Source of the DNA: Halorussus halobius
GTDB lineage: Archaea; Halobacteriota; Halobacteria; Halobacteriales; Haladaptataceae
DNA: 64,000 bases
Reading direction: 5' to 3'
Assembly (NCBI RefSeq): GCF_004765805.1
Contig: NZ_ML219773.1
Location: forward strand, 1,231,405-1,295,404
Below, one piece after another: positions 8,503 through 16,574 of this stretch. Position numbers and translations under genes: made by a program. The notes beneath the pieces are model-generated. The model did not search any database. It was not told where the DNA came from and saw only the letters and a program-made list of their open reading frames with translations. Within the stretch, counting starts at the first letter, position 1. Every line of letters begins with the position of its first letter.

Positions 8503-8892
8503 ATGAAAAGTAAACGCCTGGTCGACGACGAATCCGGGGTCTCGCCGGTCATCGGGGTCATCCTGATGGTGGCCATCACGGTCATCCTCGCGGCGGTCAT
8601 CGGAACCTTCGTCCTCGACCTCGGCAATCAAGTCCAAAGCAGTTCTCCCACGGCGAGTTTCAGCTTCGACGAATCCGTAGGGAATGACGATACGGTCCAG
8701 ATCGTCCACGACGGCGGAGATACGATTTCGGGCGACCAACTTAGTGTGAACTGCGGTAGTTGGTCGGGCAATTCGATCTCTGCCGGAGACACGACCCAGT
8801 GCGACATGAGCAGCGTTGAGACGGTCCAAGTCGTCTGGGAAAGCACCGACGGAAGTAACAGCCAGATACTCGCGGAATACGAAACCGACTAA
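8503..8892 (+). CDS. Type IV pilin-like protein, first of two
   Basis: This 129-residue protein has the haloarchaeal pilin N-terminus: a short charged leader ([12 protein letters not shown]), then [20 protein letters not shown], then a Ser/Thr-rich, beta-predicted body. The hydrophobic segment is both the assembly helix and the substrate for the prepilin peptidase PilD. It forms surface pili for adhesion. The second pilin starts 12 bases after this stop, so the two are probably co-transcribed. DNA for the N-terminal 45 codons is almost identical to that of the neighbour; the bodies are diverged. The body contains two Cys residues, which the neighbour lacks. Confidence 0.9.
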   Translation: MKSKRLVDDESGVSPVIGVILMVAITVILAAVIGTFVLDLGNQVQSSSPTASFSFDESVGNDDTVQIVHDGGDTISGDQLSVNCGSWSGNSISAGDTTQCDMSSVETVQVVWESTDGSNSQILAEYETD

Positions 8893-8904
8893 CGACACGA
8901 CACA

Positions 8905-9348
8905 ATGAAACTCAAAAACCTACGTTCGGACGACAGCGCAGTCTCGCCGGTCATCGGGGTCATCCTGATGGTGGCCATCACGGTCATCCTCGCGGCGGTC
9001 ATCGGGACCTTCGTCCTCGACCTCGGCAATCAGGTGCAGAGTAGTTCACCGACTGCGAGCTTCAGCTTCGACCAGCACAGTAATAGTTCAGTCACAGTCA
9101 CCCATGATGGTGGCGACACCATTCCTCATAGTAACATTGAGGTGACGGTGAACGGCAGTGATGCAAAAAATAATGGTGGCAGTAAGGTTTGGAATTCAGG
9201 TGAGGTAAGCGCGGGTAATTCGGCGCAAATCGTCAAATACGGGCAGGATGCGAATAACGACGTGTCATCTGATGACATCATCCGCGTGGTCTGGACGAGC
9301 GACAGCGGCGAGAACTCCCAGGTCCTCGCCGAGTACACCGTCGCGTAA
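8905..9348 (+). CDS. Type IV pilin-like protein, second of two
   Basis: This 147-residue paralogue of the preceding gene begins MKLKNLRSDDSAVSPVIGV and has the same hydrophobic segment. It differs in its body, which is rich in Asn, Ser and Gly and ends in a conserved SQVLAEYTVA. The DNA of the body (about 9080-9280) is clearly poorer in G+C than the surroundings and uses A- or T-ending codons. The N-terminal DNA is typical for this genome and nearly identical to the first pilin. This pattern fits exchange of body cassettes behind a conserved N-terminus. Confidence 0.9.
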   Translation: MKLKNLRSDDSAVSPVIGVILMVAITVILAAVIGTFVLDLGNQVQSSSPTASFSFDQHSNSSVTVTHDGGDTIPHSNIEVTVNGSDAKNNGGSKVWNSGEVSAGNSAQIVKYGQDANNDVSSDDIIRVVWTSDSGENSQVLAEYTVA

Positions 9349-9468
9349 CCCGGCAACTCGCTCGAACTGACCTCGATTTTTACCGACCGCTTCGACCGGG
9401 AGCGACAGCGACCGAACAGCCAGCAGTCCTAAGCGTGCGCTCGTCCTGACTCCGCCGGGGGAACGCAG

Positions 9469-9846
9469 ATGGCAAATCCACACCGAGAGCGAGAGCGGCG
9501 CGACGCCGCCGACCGGGACGAACTTCACGACAGCGACGACGGGGAGATGGACTGGACCGACCGCGACCGCGACCGCGACCGCGACCGCGACCGGTCCGGG
9601 CGCGGCGAGTCCGACCAGCGACATCATGGCGACCGGTCGCGGCGGGCGAGTCGGTCCCGGCGGAACGGGCAGTCCCGCGACCGCAAGTACGGCAGTCGCC
9701 GGCGGGACCGGAGCGACCGTCAGCGCGCCACCGCAGGGCAGGGGAGCCAGCGCGGGAGCGACCGCGACACCGACGAGCGCGACCGCAGGTACGGCAGTCG
9801 GCGCGGCCACGGCAGCCACCGCCGCGACCGTCGCCCCGACGAGTGA
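9469..9846 (+). CDS. Possible Arg/Asp-repeat low-complexity protein
   Basis: This 125-codon frame follows a GGGGGAACGC ribosome-binding-like sequence. The product is dominated by Arg, Asp, Ser and Gly, with RDRDRDRDRDRDR near residues 32-44 encoded by a tandem hexanucleotide. Two RKYGSRR / RRYGSRR motifs are also present. Third positions are mainly G or C. Mixed-charge, disordered RD-rich proteins are known from RNA- or DNA-associated contexts, but no family is recognised. A frame on the opposite strand is also open, but it translates to Val/Ala/Pro low-complexity sequence. Moderate confidence that this is a gene. Confidence 0.45.
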   Translation: MANPHRERERRDAADRDELHDSDDGEMDWTDRDRDRDRDRDRSGRGESDQRHHGDRSRRASRSRRNGQSRDRKYGSRRRDRSDRQRATAGQGSQRGSDRDTDERDRRYGSRRGHGSHRRDRRPDE

Positions 9847-9934
9847 GCGCGCGACCGGCCCCGCGTCGTTCCGTACCGCCGGCGCGGTCGCCGGTCCGTC
9901 GACCGCGAGCGAGGTCGCTCACCGCGGCTCGGCG

Positions 9935-10306
9935 TCACCGACTCGCGGCCCGACGGCTCGCTTGCACGAACCGATACACCGCGAGCGCGACGAACGCGGT
10001 GCTTATCGCGCCGGTCATCGCGCCCAGCGCCGGGCGGGGCGCGCCGCCGACCAGCCAGACCACGCCCAGCACCAGCGAGTACGCGACCGCGACGAGGTAG
10101 AGTATCGGCCGCCAGAGCCGGGAGGCGAACAGGCCGACGCCGAGCAGGAAGCCCGCGCCCACCACCAGAAACGGCGTGCGCCCGTCGGCGACGCCCAGCG
10201 ACAGGTGGACGCCCGCGAGGACGAGGCCGAACGCGACCACCAGCCAGTCGAGCGTCCCGCCGAACCCCGGCCGGACGACGCCCGACGACCGCGAGCGACT
10301 TCCCAT
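9935..10306 (-). CDS. Small integral membrane protein
   Basis: This 123-residue protein has four predicted membrane segments (about 19-40, 44-62, 66-86 and 92-112) after a short Ser/Arg-rich N-terminus (MGSRSRSSGVV). It ends in a positive tail (RFVQASRRAASR). No family is recognised with certainty. The four-helix layout and Gly-rich segments are typical of uncharacterised haloarchaeal membrane proteins. It is convergent with the RD-repeat frame and has the family A element upstream. Confidence 0.75.
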   Translation of the reverse strand: MGSRSRSSGVVRPGFGGTLDWLVVAFGLVLAGVHLSLGVADGRTPFLVVGAGFLLGVGLFASRLWRPILYLVAVAYSLVLGVVWLVGGAPRPALGAMTGAISTAFVALAVYRFVQASRRAASR

Positions 10307-10354
10307 ATCGGTACTTCGACGGCCGGCGTGTTAGCTTCGTGGGCGGACGAGAGG

Positions 10355-10765
10355 CTGCGTCCTCGGCGCGCTCTCTGACAACATTTGAACCGCAACCCCA
10401 AACGTATCTTCGAAAGCCCTCGGCGCGCTCGCCACCGTCAGACGTTCCTGCTCGCTTCGCTGCGCGGGCTGCGACTGACGAGGTCTCGTTCGCTTCGCTC
10501 ACGAGACGGTCGCTCAGCGGGATATCTCGCGGGCGCAGGACTGCGCCCGCGAGATAGTAGCCACGCTGAGGCGACCACGGCCTTCGGCCGCGAGCCCGCC
10601 TCGCCCTTTCAGTCCGCCGTCAGAGACGAGTTCTGACGAGCCTGCGCTCACGTTCGTTCGCGCAGACGCCGAGGGCGTGGATGTCTCAGTTCGCCGAGGA
10701 CATGGACGTTTCAGTCCGCGAGGACATGGACGTTTCAGTCCGCCGAGGGCGTGGATTGTGTCATC
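10355..10765 (+). repeat. Family A element, copy 2, with 25-bp tail repeats
   Basis: Two 48-bp-type units (near 10359 and 10411) lead into a stem-rich segment with TCTCGTTCGCTTCGCTCACG. The main hairpin follows: CTCAGCG (10513-10519) and CGCTGAG (10564-10570) flank a perfect 16-bp inner stem (10523-10538 with 10541-10556). The conserved tail CGCCTCGCCCTTTCAGTCC starts at 10598. A small GTCAGA/TCTGAC hairpin and a CTGCGC/GCGCAG hairpin come next. Then come three tandem units of about 25 bp related to TTTCAGTCCGCCGAGGGCGT (10660-10755). No gene is seen in this 515-base gap. Confidence 0.85.
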
Positions 10766-10821
10766 GAGCGCACGTAGCTGCTGGTTGCCGGATTTGAACA
10801 CTGCGCGGACGATTTCGGCGT

Positions 10822-11106
10822 TCACACCGTGAACAGGTGGCCCTCGCGGGGCACGTCGAACAGGCCGACGCGTGCGCCCGCGTCGAGCCACGCGTGGCCG
10901 TACGAGAACGAGGCGAGCGCGTTCACGGGGTCGCCGTCCTCGCGGAAGTGGCGGCCGTCCCGCAGGTACGACTCGGCCATCTCCAGACACTCGGCGGCGG
11001 CCTCGCCCATCGGCGTGTCGGCCGGGGGCGCGACCTCGGCGGCGTCCAGCGCCTCGGCGAGCAACTCCTCGTACCGGTCGGTCTTCTCGTGTAGGTCGGC
11101 GGCCAT
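10822..11106 (-). CDS. DUF357 family protein
   Basis: This 94-residue, mostly helical acidic protein carries the DUF357 signature ESYLRDGRHFREDGDPVNAL followed by SYGHAWLDAGARVGLF. The family is archaeal, widespread and of unknown function; the fold resembles a helical hairpin, often found near nucleic-acid genes. The start is ATG 11106 (MAADLHEKTDRY). A GCTTACCCC box about 28 bases upstream may be the TATA element. It is divergent from the redox fusion gene across a 260-base spacer. Confidence 0.85.
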   Translation of the reverse strand: MAADLHEKTDRYEELLAEALDAAEVAPPADTPMGEAAAECLEMAESYLRDGRHFREDGDPVNALASFSYGHAWLDAGARVGLFDVPREGHLFTV

Positions 11107-11366
11107 GCGCCCAACGAGGCGCGGAGTCGGGGTAAGCGCTTCGGGGGTCTATCGCCCGGCGATTCATCCGCGTCGTCGCCTCTCGACTCCGACGCCCTTG
11201 GTCTGTGCCCGCCGGTTTCGTCGTCGGTCGTGCCCCCGCCGCGGTTCCGCGCTTGTCCCGCTCTCGCTCATACGTCTGCCCACCGTCGCCCGGTCGCGAA
11301 GCGACGATACCGGAAACGCGACGCGACAACACAAGCTAAATACGCCCGCCGCGACAATATTGCACT

Positions 11367-12686
11367 ATGAGCGAACAACCCCGAGTCGAGATATACACCA
11401 AGGAGGACTGTCCGTACTGCCGGAAGGCCAAGGACCTGTTCGATTCGAAGGGCGTCGACTACGAGACGTACAACGTGACCGGCGACGACGACCTGTTCGA
11501 GGAGATGGTCGAGCGCGCGGACGGCCGCAAGACCGCGCCCGAGGTGTTCGTCGACGACGAACTCATCGGCGGCTGGGACGACACGCAGGCGCTCGACGAG
11601 TCGGGCGAACTCGACGAGAAGCTGGGCATCGCCGACGACGCCGGCGACGGGCCCGAGCACCGCCGGCTCGTCGTCTCGGGCAGCGGCATCGCGGGGCTGA
11701 CCGCCGCCATCTACGCCGCCCGGTCGAACAACGACCCGCTCGTGCTGCAGGGCGACGAGCCCGGCGGCCAGCTCACCCTGACCACCGACGTCGAGAACTA
11801 CCCCGGCTTCCCAGAGGGCATCAGCGGCCCGGAGCTGGTCGACCAGATGAAAGAGCAGGCCGAGCGCTTCGGAGCCGAGATACGCAACGGCGTCGTCGCC
11901 GACGTCGACGACTCCGCCCGACCCTACCGGGTCGAACTCTCGAACGGCGACGTACTCACCGCCGACGCCTTCATCGCCGCCTCGGGCGCGAGCGCGCGAA
12001 CCCTCGGCGTCCCCGGTGAGGACGAACTCATGGGCTACGGCGTCTCGACCTGCGCGACCTGCGACGGCGCGTTCTTCCGCGACGAGGACATGATAGTCGT
12101 CGGCGGCGGCGACGCCGCCTTCGAGGAGGCCGACTTCCTCACCAAGTTCGCCGACACCGTGTATCTGGTCCACCGCCGCGAGAACTTCCGCGCGGAGGAC
12201 TACTGGGTCGACCGCGTCCAGGAGAAGGTCGACGCCGGCGACATCGAGATAATCGAGAACGCCGAACTCGTCGAGGTGCACGGCTCGGTCGAGGACGGCG
12301 TCGACTACGCCGAACTCGTCCGCCATCCCGAGGGCTACCCCTCCGAAAAGCTCGACGACCCGGAGACCGAGACGGTCGAGATGGACGTGGGCGCGGTGTT
12401 CCTCGCCATCGGCCACACGCCCAACACCGAGTACCTCGAGGGAACCGGCGTCGAACTCGACGAGGCGGGATACATCAAGACCGAGGGCGGGACGGGCGGC
12501 GGCCAGACCAAGACCGGCGTCCCCGGCATCTTCGGCGCGGGCGACGTGGTCGACTTCCACTACCAGCAGGCGGTGACCGCCGCCGGCATGGGCTGTAAGG
12601 CCGCGCTCGACGCCGACGACTACCTCGAAACCGCCGACCTCGGAGCCGGCCAGCCCGCGACCGAAGCGGCGGCGGGCGACGACTGA
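11367..12686 (+). CDS. Glutaredoxin-thioredoxin reductase fusion
   Basis: This 439-residue fusion has a glutaredoxin-like N-terminus with active site CPYC (Cys15, Cys18) and TAPEVFVDDELIGGWDD. A TrxB-type flavoprotein follows. The FAD motif GSGIAGLTAAIYAARSN starts near residue 105. The redox pair is CATC (Cys229, Cys232), and the NADPH motif is GGGDAAFEEADFL with HRRENFRA. The C-terminal FAD motif is FGAGDVVD. It probably passes electrons from NAD(P)H through the flavin and CATC to its own CPYC domain, which then reduces thiol partners. This transfer is an inference. A CTAAATACG box about 27 bases before the ATG suggests a leaderless mRNA. Confidence 0.9.
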   Translation: MSEQPRVEIYTKEDCPYCRKAKDLFDSKGVDYETYNVTGDDDLFEEMVERADGRKTAPEVFVDDELIGGWDDTQALDESGELDEKLGIADDAGDGPEHRRLVVSGSGIAGLTAAIYAARSNNDPLVLQGDEPGGQLTLTTDVENYPGFPEGISGPELVDQMKEQAERFGAEIRNGVVADVDDSARPYRVELSNGDVLTADAFIAASGASARTLGVPGEDELMGYGVSTCATCDGAFFRDEDMIVVGGGDAAFEEADFLTKFADTVYLVHRRENFRAEDYWVDRVQEKVDAGDIEIIENAELVEVHGSVEDGVDYAELVRHPEGYPSEKLDDPETETVEMDVGAVFLAIGHTPNTEYLEGTGVELDEAGYIKTEGGTGGGQTKTGVPGIFGAGDVVDFHYQQAVTAAGMGCKAALDADDYLETADLGAGQPATEAAAGDD

Positions 12687-12719
12687 GCCGTCCCGAACCC
12701 ACTCTTCTCCGCTCGCCGG

Positions 12720-14177
12720 TCAATCGTCGGTGAGCGCCGCGTCCCCGTCGCTCGCGTCGGTCGGGCCGGGGCCGGAGGTCCCGCGGACGTCGCCCTCGCG
12801 CCACGTCTCGCGCCGGAACCACAGCCACGCGATGGTCGCGCCGAGGACGTTCGAGACCCCGAACGCGAGCCAGATACCCGAGGCGCCGAGGAAGAACTCC
12901 GAGGCGACGAAAGCGACCGGGAGCCGGATGCCCGCGAGCGTAATCACGGAGATGGCGGCGGCCACCATCACGTTGCCAGCGCCCCGGAACCCGCCGGTGA
13001 ACGCCCGCATGATGCCGATGAACCCGAAGGTCGGCGCGACGTACCGCAGGAAGGTCGCGCCGACCTCGACCACCTCGGGGTCGTTGGTGAATATCGCGAC
13101 GATGGGGCTCGGCACGAGGAACACGAAGACCCCGACGACCGCGAGGATGACGAACAACACCTTCGCCGCGACGTAGTTCGCCTGCGCTGCGCGGTCGGGC
13201 TTGTCCGCGCCGATGTTCTGCCCGGTCATCGTCTCGACGCCGCGAGCGACCGCGATAGCGGGCAGGAAGATGACCGAGAACACCCGCGTTCCGATGCCGT
13301 AGGCCGCAACCACGGTCGTCGAGTACATCCCCACGACTATCAACAGCGCGTTCATCGACAGCGCCCGACCCGTGCCCTCGACGCTCGCGGGCACGCCGAT
13401 CTGGAGTATCTTCCGGAGGTACTCGAAGTCGGGCCGCATGTCCGGGAAGTTGATCTGGATGCCGCGATTCCCCCGGAACAGGATGGCGACGCCCACGACC
13501 ATCGCCAGACTCCGCGAGAACACGGTGGCGATGGCCGCGCCCTCGATGCCGAGTTCGGGGAAGCCGACCGTGCCGACGAGCGGCGCGCCCTCGACCAGCG
13601 TCCAGCCGTTGATGAGGAACGGGTCGACGACGATGTTGACCACGACCGTCCCGGCCATCAGGAACATCGGCGTCAGCGTGTCGCCCGACCCCCGCATCAG
13701 CGCGTTGAACACGAAGAAGCCGAACATGAACGGCAGGCCGAGCGAGATGACCTGCATGTAGGCGGTCGCGCCCGGCAGGACGTCGGGCGAGGCACCGAGG
13801 AAGCCAAGCAGGGGTTCGACGAAGGGGAACGCGGCCGTCCCGAAGATGGCCGACGCCGCGACCGCGAACACGACGGTCTGGGAGGCAGCGTACTCGGCCT
13901 GCTCGGTTTCGCCCGCGCCGGTGTGCTGGGCCACGAGGACGCTGCCCGCGACCGACAGCCCGAGTCCGAGCGAGATGAGCAGGAAGACGACCGGGAACGC
14001 GAAGGAGATGGCCGCGAGCGACTCGGTGGAGTACTGGCCGAGCCAGAACGTGTCCGCGAGGTTGTACGCGGTCTGCATCAGGTTCGTGAGGACGATGGGC
14101 AGCGAGAGGTAGAACAGCGGCTTGACGATGCCGCCCTCGGTGAGGTCGAGGTCGGCTTGGCCCTTGAGGAGGTTCAC
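12720..14177 (-). CDS. MATE family efflux transporter
   Basis: This 485-residue protein has twelve predicted membrane helices in two MatE halves. It opens with the typical LTEGGIVKPLFYLSLPIVLTNL and has ADTFWLGQYS in helix 2. MATE pumps expel organic cations and drugs using a Na+ or H+ gradient. The ATG overlaps the stop of the TetR gene (ATGA at 14174-14177), so the regulator and the pump are translated from one mRNA. The promoter carries the dyad at 14768. The C-terminal 30 residues are acidic and disordered. Confidence 0.92.
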   Translation of the reverse strand: MNLLKGQADLDLTEGGIVKPLFYLSLPIVLTNLMQTAYNLADTFWLGQYSTESLAAISFAFPVVFLLISLGLGLSVAGSVLVAQHTGAGETEQAEYAASQTVVFAVAASAIFGTAAFPFVEPLLGFLGASPDVLPGATAYMQVISLGLPFMFGFFVFNALMRGSGDTLTPMFLMAGTVVVNIVVDPFLINGWTLVEGAPLVGTVGFPELGIEGAAIATVFSRSLAMVVGVAILFRGNRGIQINFPDMRPDFEYLRKILQIGVPASVEGTGRALSMNALLIVVGMYSTTVVAAYGIGTRVFSVIFLPAIAVARGVETMTGQNIGADKPDRAAQANYVAAKVLFVILAVVGVFVFLVPSPIVAIFTNDPEVVEVGATFLRYVAPTFGFIGIMRAFTGGFRGAGNVMVAAAISVITLAGIRLPVAFVASEFFLGASGIWLAFGVSNVLGATIAWLWFRRETWREGDVRGTSGPGPTDASDGDAALTDD

Positions 14178-14755
14178 GCGACCACCTCCGGGGCGTATCC
14201 GAGCCGGTTGGACAGGTACGACTCGACGAGCTGGGCCGTCTCGCCCGGCGACTCGTCGAGCGCCACCTCCCGAGCGTGCGCGCCGTTGATCGCTGTGACG
14301 ACGAACCGCGCCACCGTCTCGGGGTCGGCGGGCTCGAAGTCCCCCGACTCGACGCCGTCGCGGACCGCGGTCGCGACGCCCTCCCGCATCCGGTCGTCCA
14401 TCTCGACGAACCGGTCCCGGTAGGTGTCGTGGTACGGCGCTTGGGCCTTGAGCTCCATGAGCGCCGTGGGGAAGTCGCCGTTCTCGTCCTGCGCGGGGCC
14501 GAACACCGCGTCCAGCAGGGCGTCGAGGCGCACGCGCGGGTCGTCGGACTCGCTGGCGAGTTGTTCCTCGAACCTGTCGAGGAAGTCGTCGAGGAACGCC
14601 TCCAGCAACTCCTCTTTGGTGTCGAAGTGGTAGTGGAGCGCGGACTTCGACACCGACGACTCGTCGGCGATTCGTTGCATCGTCAGGCCGGCGTACCCGT
14701 GTTCGCAGAGCGCGCAGTAGGTCGCCGCCATCAGATCGTCGGATGCGTCTCCCAT
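14174..14755 (-). CDS. TetR/AcrR family regulator of the MATE pump
   Basis: This 193-residue protein has an N-terminal TetR helix-turn-helix (YAGLTMQRIADESSVSKSAL then HYHFDTKEELLEAFLDDFLD, residues 20-58) and a helical ligand-binding domain. It is the first gene of a two-gene operon with the MATE transporter. The 20-base dyad at 14768-14787, just before its start, is its probable operator. Similar dyads occur before two other transcription units in the window, so it may control more than its own operon. The identity is secure; the regulon is an inference. Confidence 0.92.
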   Translation of the reverse strand: MGDASDDLMAATYCALCEHGYAGLTMQRIADESSVSKSALHYHFDTKEELLEAFLDDFLDRFEEQLASESDDPRVRLDALLDAVFGPAQDENGDFPTALMELKAQAPYHDTYRDRFVEMDDRMREGVATAVRDGVESGDFEPADPETVARFVVTAINGAHAREVALDESPGETAQLVESYLSNRLGYAPEVVA

Positions 14756-14767
14756 TCTCTACTACTA

Positions 14768-14787
14768 TTGACTAACCAGTCAGTCAA
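14768..14787. promoter_or_regulatory. TetR-type operator, site 1
   Basis: The sequence TTGACTAACCAGTCAGTCAA has perfect outer arms TTGACT / AGTCAA. It lies 13-32 bases before the TetR start codon, directly downstream of the TATA-like CCTTTTG, so a bound repressor would cover the transcription start. The same dyad occurs at 23380 and 36819. Confidence 0.75.
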
Positions 14788-14870
14788 AAGGCTTGGGAAG
14801 TCGGCCGGGCCCGCCGGCGGCGTCGGGAGAACGCACCTGACGACCGACCGAGTAGCACCGCCGAATATCG

Positions 14871-15180
14871 AACCGCCTCGCGCTCGTCGCGTTCGTCGCG
14901 CTCGTCGCGGCCGCCGGTTGCGCCGGACTCGCGCCCGGCGAGGACGCGACGCCGACCGAGCACCCCATCCAGTCGACGACTGGTCCTGGAGCGACCGACC
15001 GCTCGGCCCCGCCAACGACCGTCGACGTCCCGTCGGCGACCACGAGGACACGACGGGGACGGCGAGTTCGACCGGACGGTCGACCGCGCCTGCGCCAGCG
15101 ACGGCGAACTCGTCCGGGCCGGCCCGTCTACCGTCGACTTCGACGAGTTCGGGGACCGACCCCGCTTCCACTACATCTTT
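14871..15180 (+). pseudogene. Decayed lipoprotein gene
   Basis: One frame from 14871 reads like a lipoprotein signal (NRLALVAFVALVAAAGCAGL) followed by a Thr/Pro-rich linker (TPTEHPIQSTTGPGATD). It has no start codon, because a TAG lies seven codons upstream and no ATG follows it. The linker frame then degenerates into Arg. A second frame (from about 15053) reads GDGEFDRTVDRACASDGELV and DFDEFGDRPRFHYIF, which looks like the lost C-terminal part. A frameshift or small deletion near 15040-15055 joins them. This is a plausible pseudogene in the 449-base gap between TetR and the next gene. Confidence 0.45.
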
Positions 15181-15204
15181 ACGTCCGCCGGCGGAAGAGC
15201 GGGT

Positions 15205-15501
15205 ATGGCAGACGACGTCGAAACCATCACGTACACCATCGAATCGCCGGAGGGCGACGCCGAGGAACTGACCGCGCCCGCGGGCGTCGTCGACCTCCTC
15301 CGGGAGGACGACGACGAGACCGACGCCGAGGTGCTGGGCGACCTCGCCATGCTGTCGCTGGCCCAGCAGGCCCACGCGCTGGTCCACCACGCCCCCGAGG
15401 ACCCCGGCGAGGCGGTCCGGGCCCAGGAGGAGAAGGCGCTGGAACTGTTCGAGGAGCGGTTCGGCCAGTCGTTCGGCGAGATGACCGGCCACTCGCACTG
15501 A
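15205..15501 (+). CDS. Conserved haloarchaeal small acidic protein
   Basis: This 98-residue acidic protein begins MADDVETITYTIESPEGD. An N-terminal beta-predicted part is followed by helices (LGDLAMLSLAQQAHALVHHA) and EERFGQSFGEMTGHSH at the end. There is no Cys and no membrane segment. I do not recognise a characterised family. A weak CTTTACG box about 28 bases upstream of the ATG may be the promoter. It may be a conserved haloarchaeal hypothetical; the function is unknown. Confidence 0.78.
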   Translation: MADDVETITYTIESPEGDAEELTAPAGVVDLLREDDDETDAEVLGDLAMLSLAQQAHALVHHAPEDPGEAVRAQEEKALELFEERFGQSFGEMTGHSH

Positions 15502-15581
15502 CCAGCCGCTTCGTTCTCGCGCGGTGGCCTCCGACGCTGGTTGATTTACCAACAGGCGATGGCGGTTAAAAACCGCCGGCT

Positions 15582-15791
15582 ATGGCAGGGGAAACCACTC
15601 CCCAACGGAGGACGAACGACTACCGGCCGATGGCCGAGGACGGGACCACGATCCGAGTGAAGTGCAAGGACTGCTCGTTCGAGCGAGTCGTGGACGCCGA
15701 CGCCGACCCGAGGCCGGCCGACGTCGTCATCCAACACGGCGAGCGAACCGGCCACACCCTCGCGGTCTCACGCATCGAGGACGACGCCTAG
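15582..15791 (+). CDS. Small protein with CxxC motif
   Basis: This 69-residue protein has a CKDCSFER motif at about residues 28-35 and a later HGERTGH, so a CCHH-like zinc site is possible. It starts at ATG 15582, just after the perfect inverted repeat GGCGGTTAAAAACCGCC (15560-15576), which also contains a TATA-like core. If that core is the TATA box, transcription would begin inside this frame and the in-frame ATG at 15630 (MAEDGTTIRVKC) would be the start. The stop overlaps the end of the convergent arfC gene by four bases. Confidence 0.72.
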   Translation: MAGETTPQRRTNDYRPMAEDGTTIRVKCKDCSFERVVDADADPRPADVVIQHGERTGHTLAVSRIEDDA

Positions 15792-16450
15792 GTCGCCTCG
15801 TATCGTAACACGACCCCGTCGTCGACGCGCTCGACGGCCTCCAGTTCGAGGTCCGGGAACCCCTCGACGAACCCCTCGCCGTCCGCCAGCGTCGGGGCGT
15901 CGCGGCCGCCGATGACCGTCGAGCCGACGAACAGCCGCAGCTCGTCGACGAGGCCCGCCTCGAACAGCGAGAAGATGAGTTCGCCGCCGCCCTCGACCAG
16001 CAGTCGGTCGACGCCTGCGTCGGCCAGCGCGGCCAACCCGGCGGTCAGGTCGACCCGCTCGTCGCCCGCCGTCCGGACCGTCGCGCCCGACGCCGCCAGT
16101 TCCGCCACGCGCTCGGCCGGGGCCGCTTCAGAGACGAGGACGTAGGTGGTCGCGGCGTCGTCCAGAATCCGGGCGTCGGCCGGGGTCCGGGCCCGCGAGT
16201 CCGCGATTACTCGGGCCGGGTGGGCCGACTCGCCGCGCTCGCGCCGGGCGTCGCTGCGGTCGGGGTCGTCGAGCGTGAGGTGGGGGTCGTCGGCCAGCAC
16301 GGTCCCGACCCCGACCATCACGGCGTCGCTGTCGGCCCGGAGCGCGTCGACCCGGTCGAAGTCGTCCGGGCCGCTGATGGCGAGCTGCTCGCGCCGGCGC
16401 GACGACAGCTTCCCGTCGACGCTCGTCGCGGCGTTGACGACCACGCGCAT
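15788..16450 (-). CDS. arfC: 2,5-diamino-6-ribosylaminopyrimidinone 5'-phosphate reductase
   Basis: This 220-residue RibD C-terminal-domain enzyme begins MRVVVNAATSVDGKLSS. It has ADSDAVMVGVGTVLADDPHLT, the pattern of archaeal/fungal reductases that use NADPH to convert the ribosylamino intermediate to the ribitylamino form in riboflavin synthesis. The Gly-rich DRLLVEGGGELIFSLFEAGLVDEL is the C-terminal nucleotide-binding part. There is no deaminase domain, as expected for the archaeal pathway, in which reduction precedes deamination. It stands alone, divergent from the RPA operon, with 124 bases between. Confidence 0.9.
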   Translation of the reverse strand: MRVVVNAATSVDGKLSSRRREQLAISGPDDFDRVDALRADSDAVMVGVGTVLADDPHLTLDDPDRSDARRERGESAHPARVIADSRARTPADARILDDAATTYVLVSEAAPAERVAELAASGATVRTAGDERVDLTAGLAALADAGVDRLLVEGGGELIFSLFEAGLVDELRLFVGSTVIGGRDAPTLADGEGFVEGFPDLELEAVERVDDGVVLRYEAT

Positions 16451-16574
16451 ACCGCAGCTAGTCGGCCGGGCGGAAAACCCGTTTCGGTCGGGCGGCCGGG
16501 GCGCGACCGCGAGCAGACTCCGGGTCGCCCCGGGTGACGAACACTTTTTACTTCGCCCGGGTAAAGTCCGAGCC

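Noticed and set aside
9265..9819. Minus-strand frame opposite the RD-repeat frame
   Set aside because: It gives Val/Ala/Pro low-complexity sequence and overlaps the end of the second pilin; it is best explained as the shadow of the hexamer tract.
9626..10378. Plus-strand frame over the membrane protein at 9935-10306
   Set aside because: It is the antisense of a clear four-helix membrane protein and has no protein-like composition.
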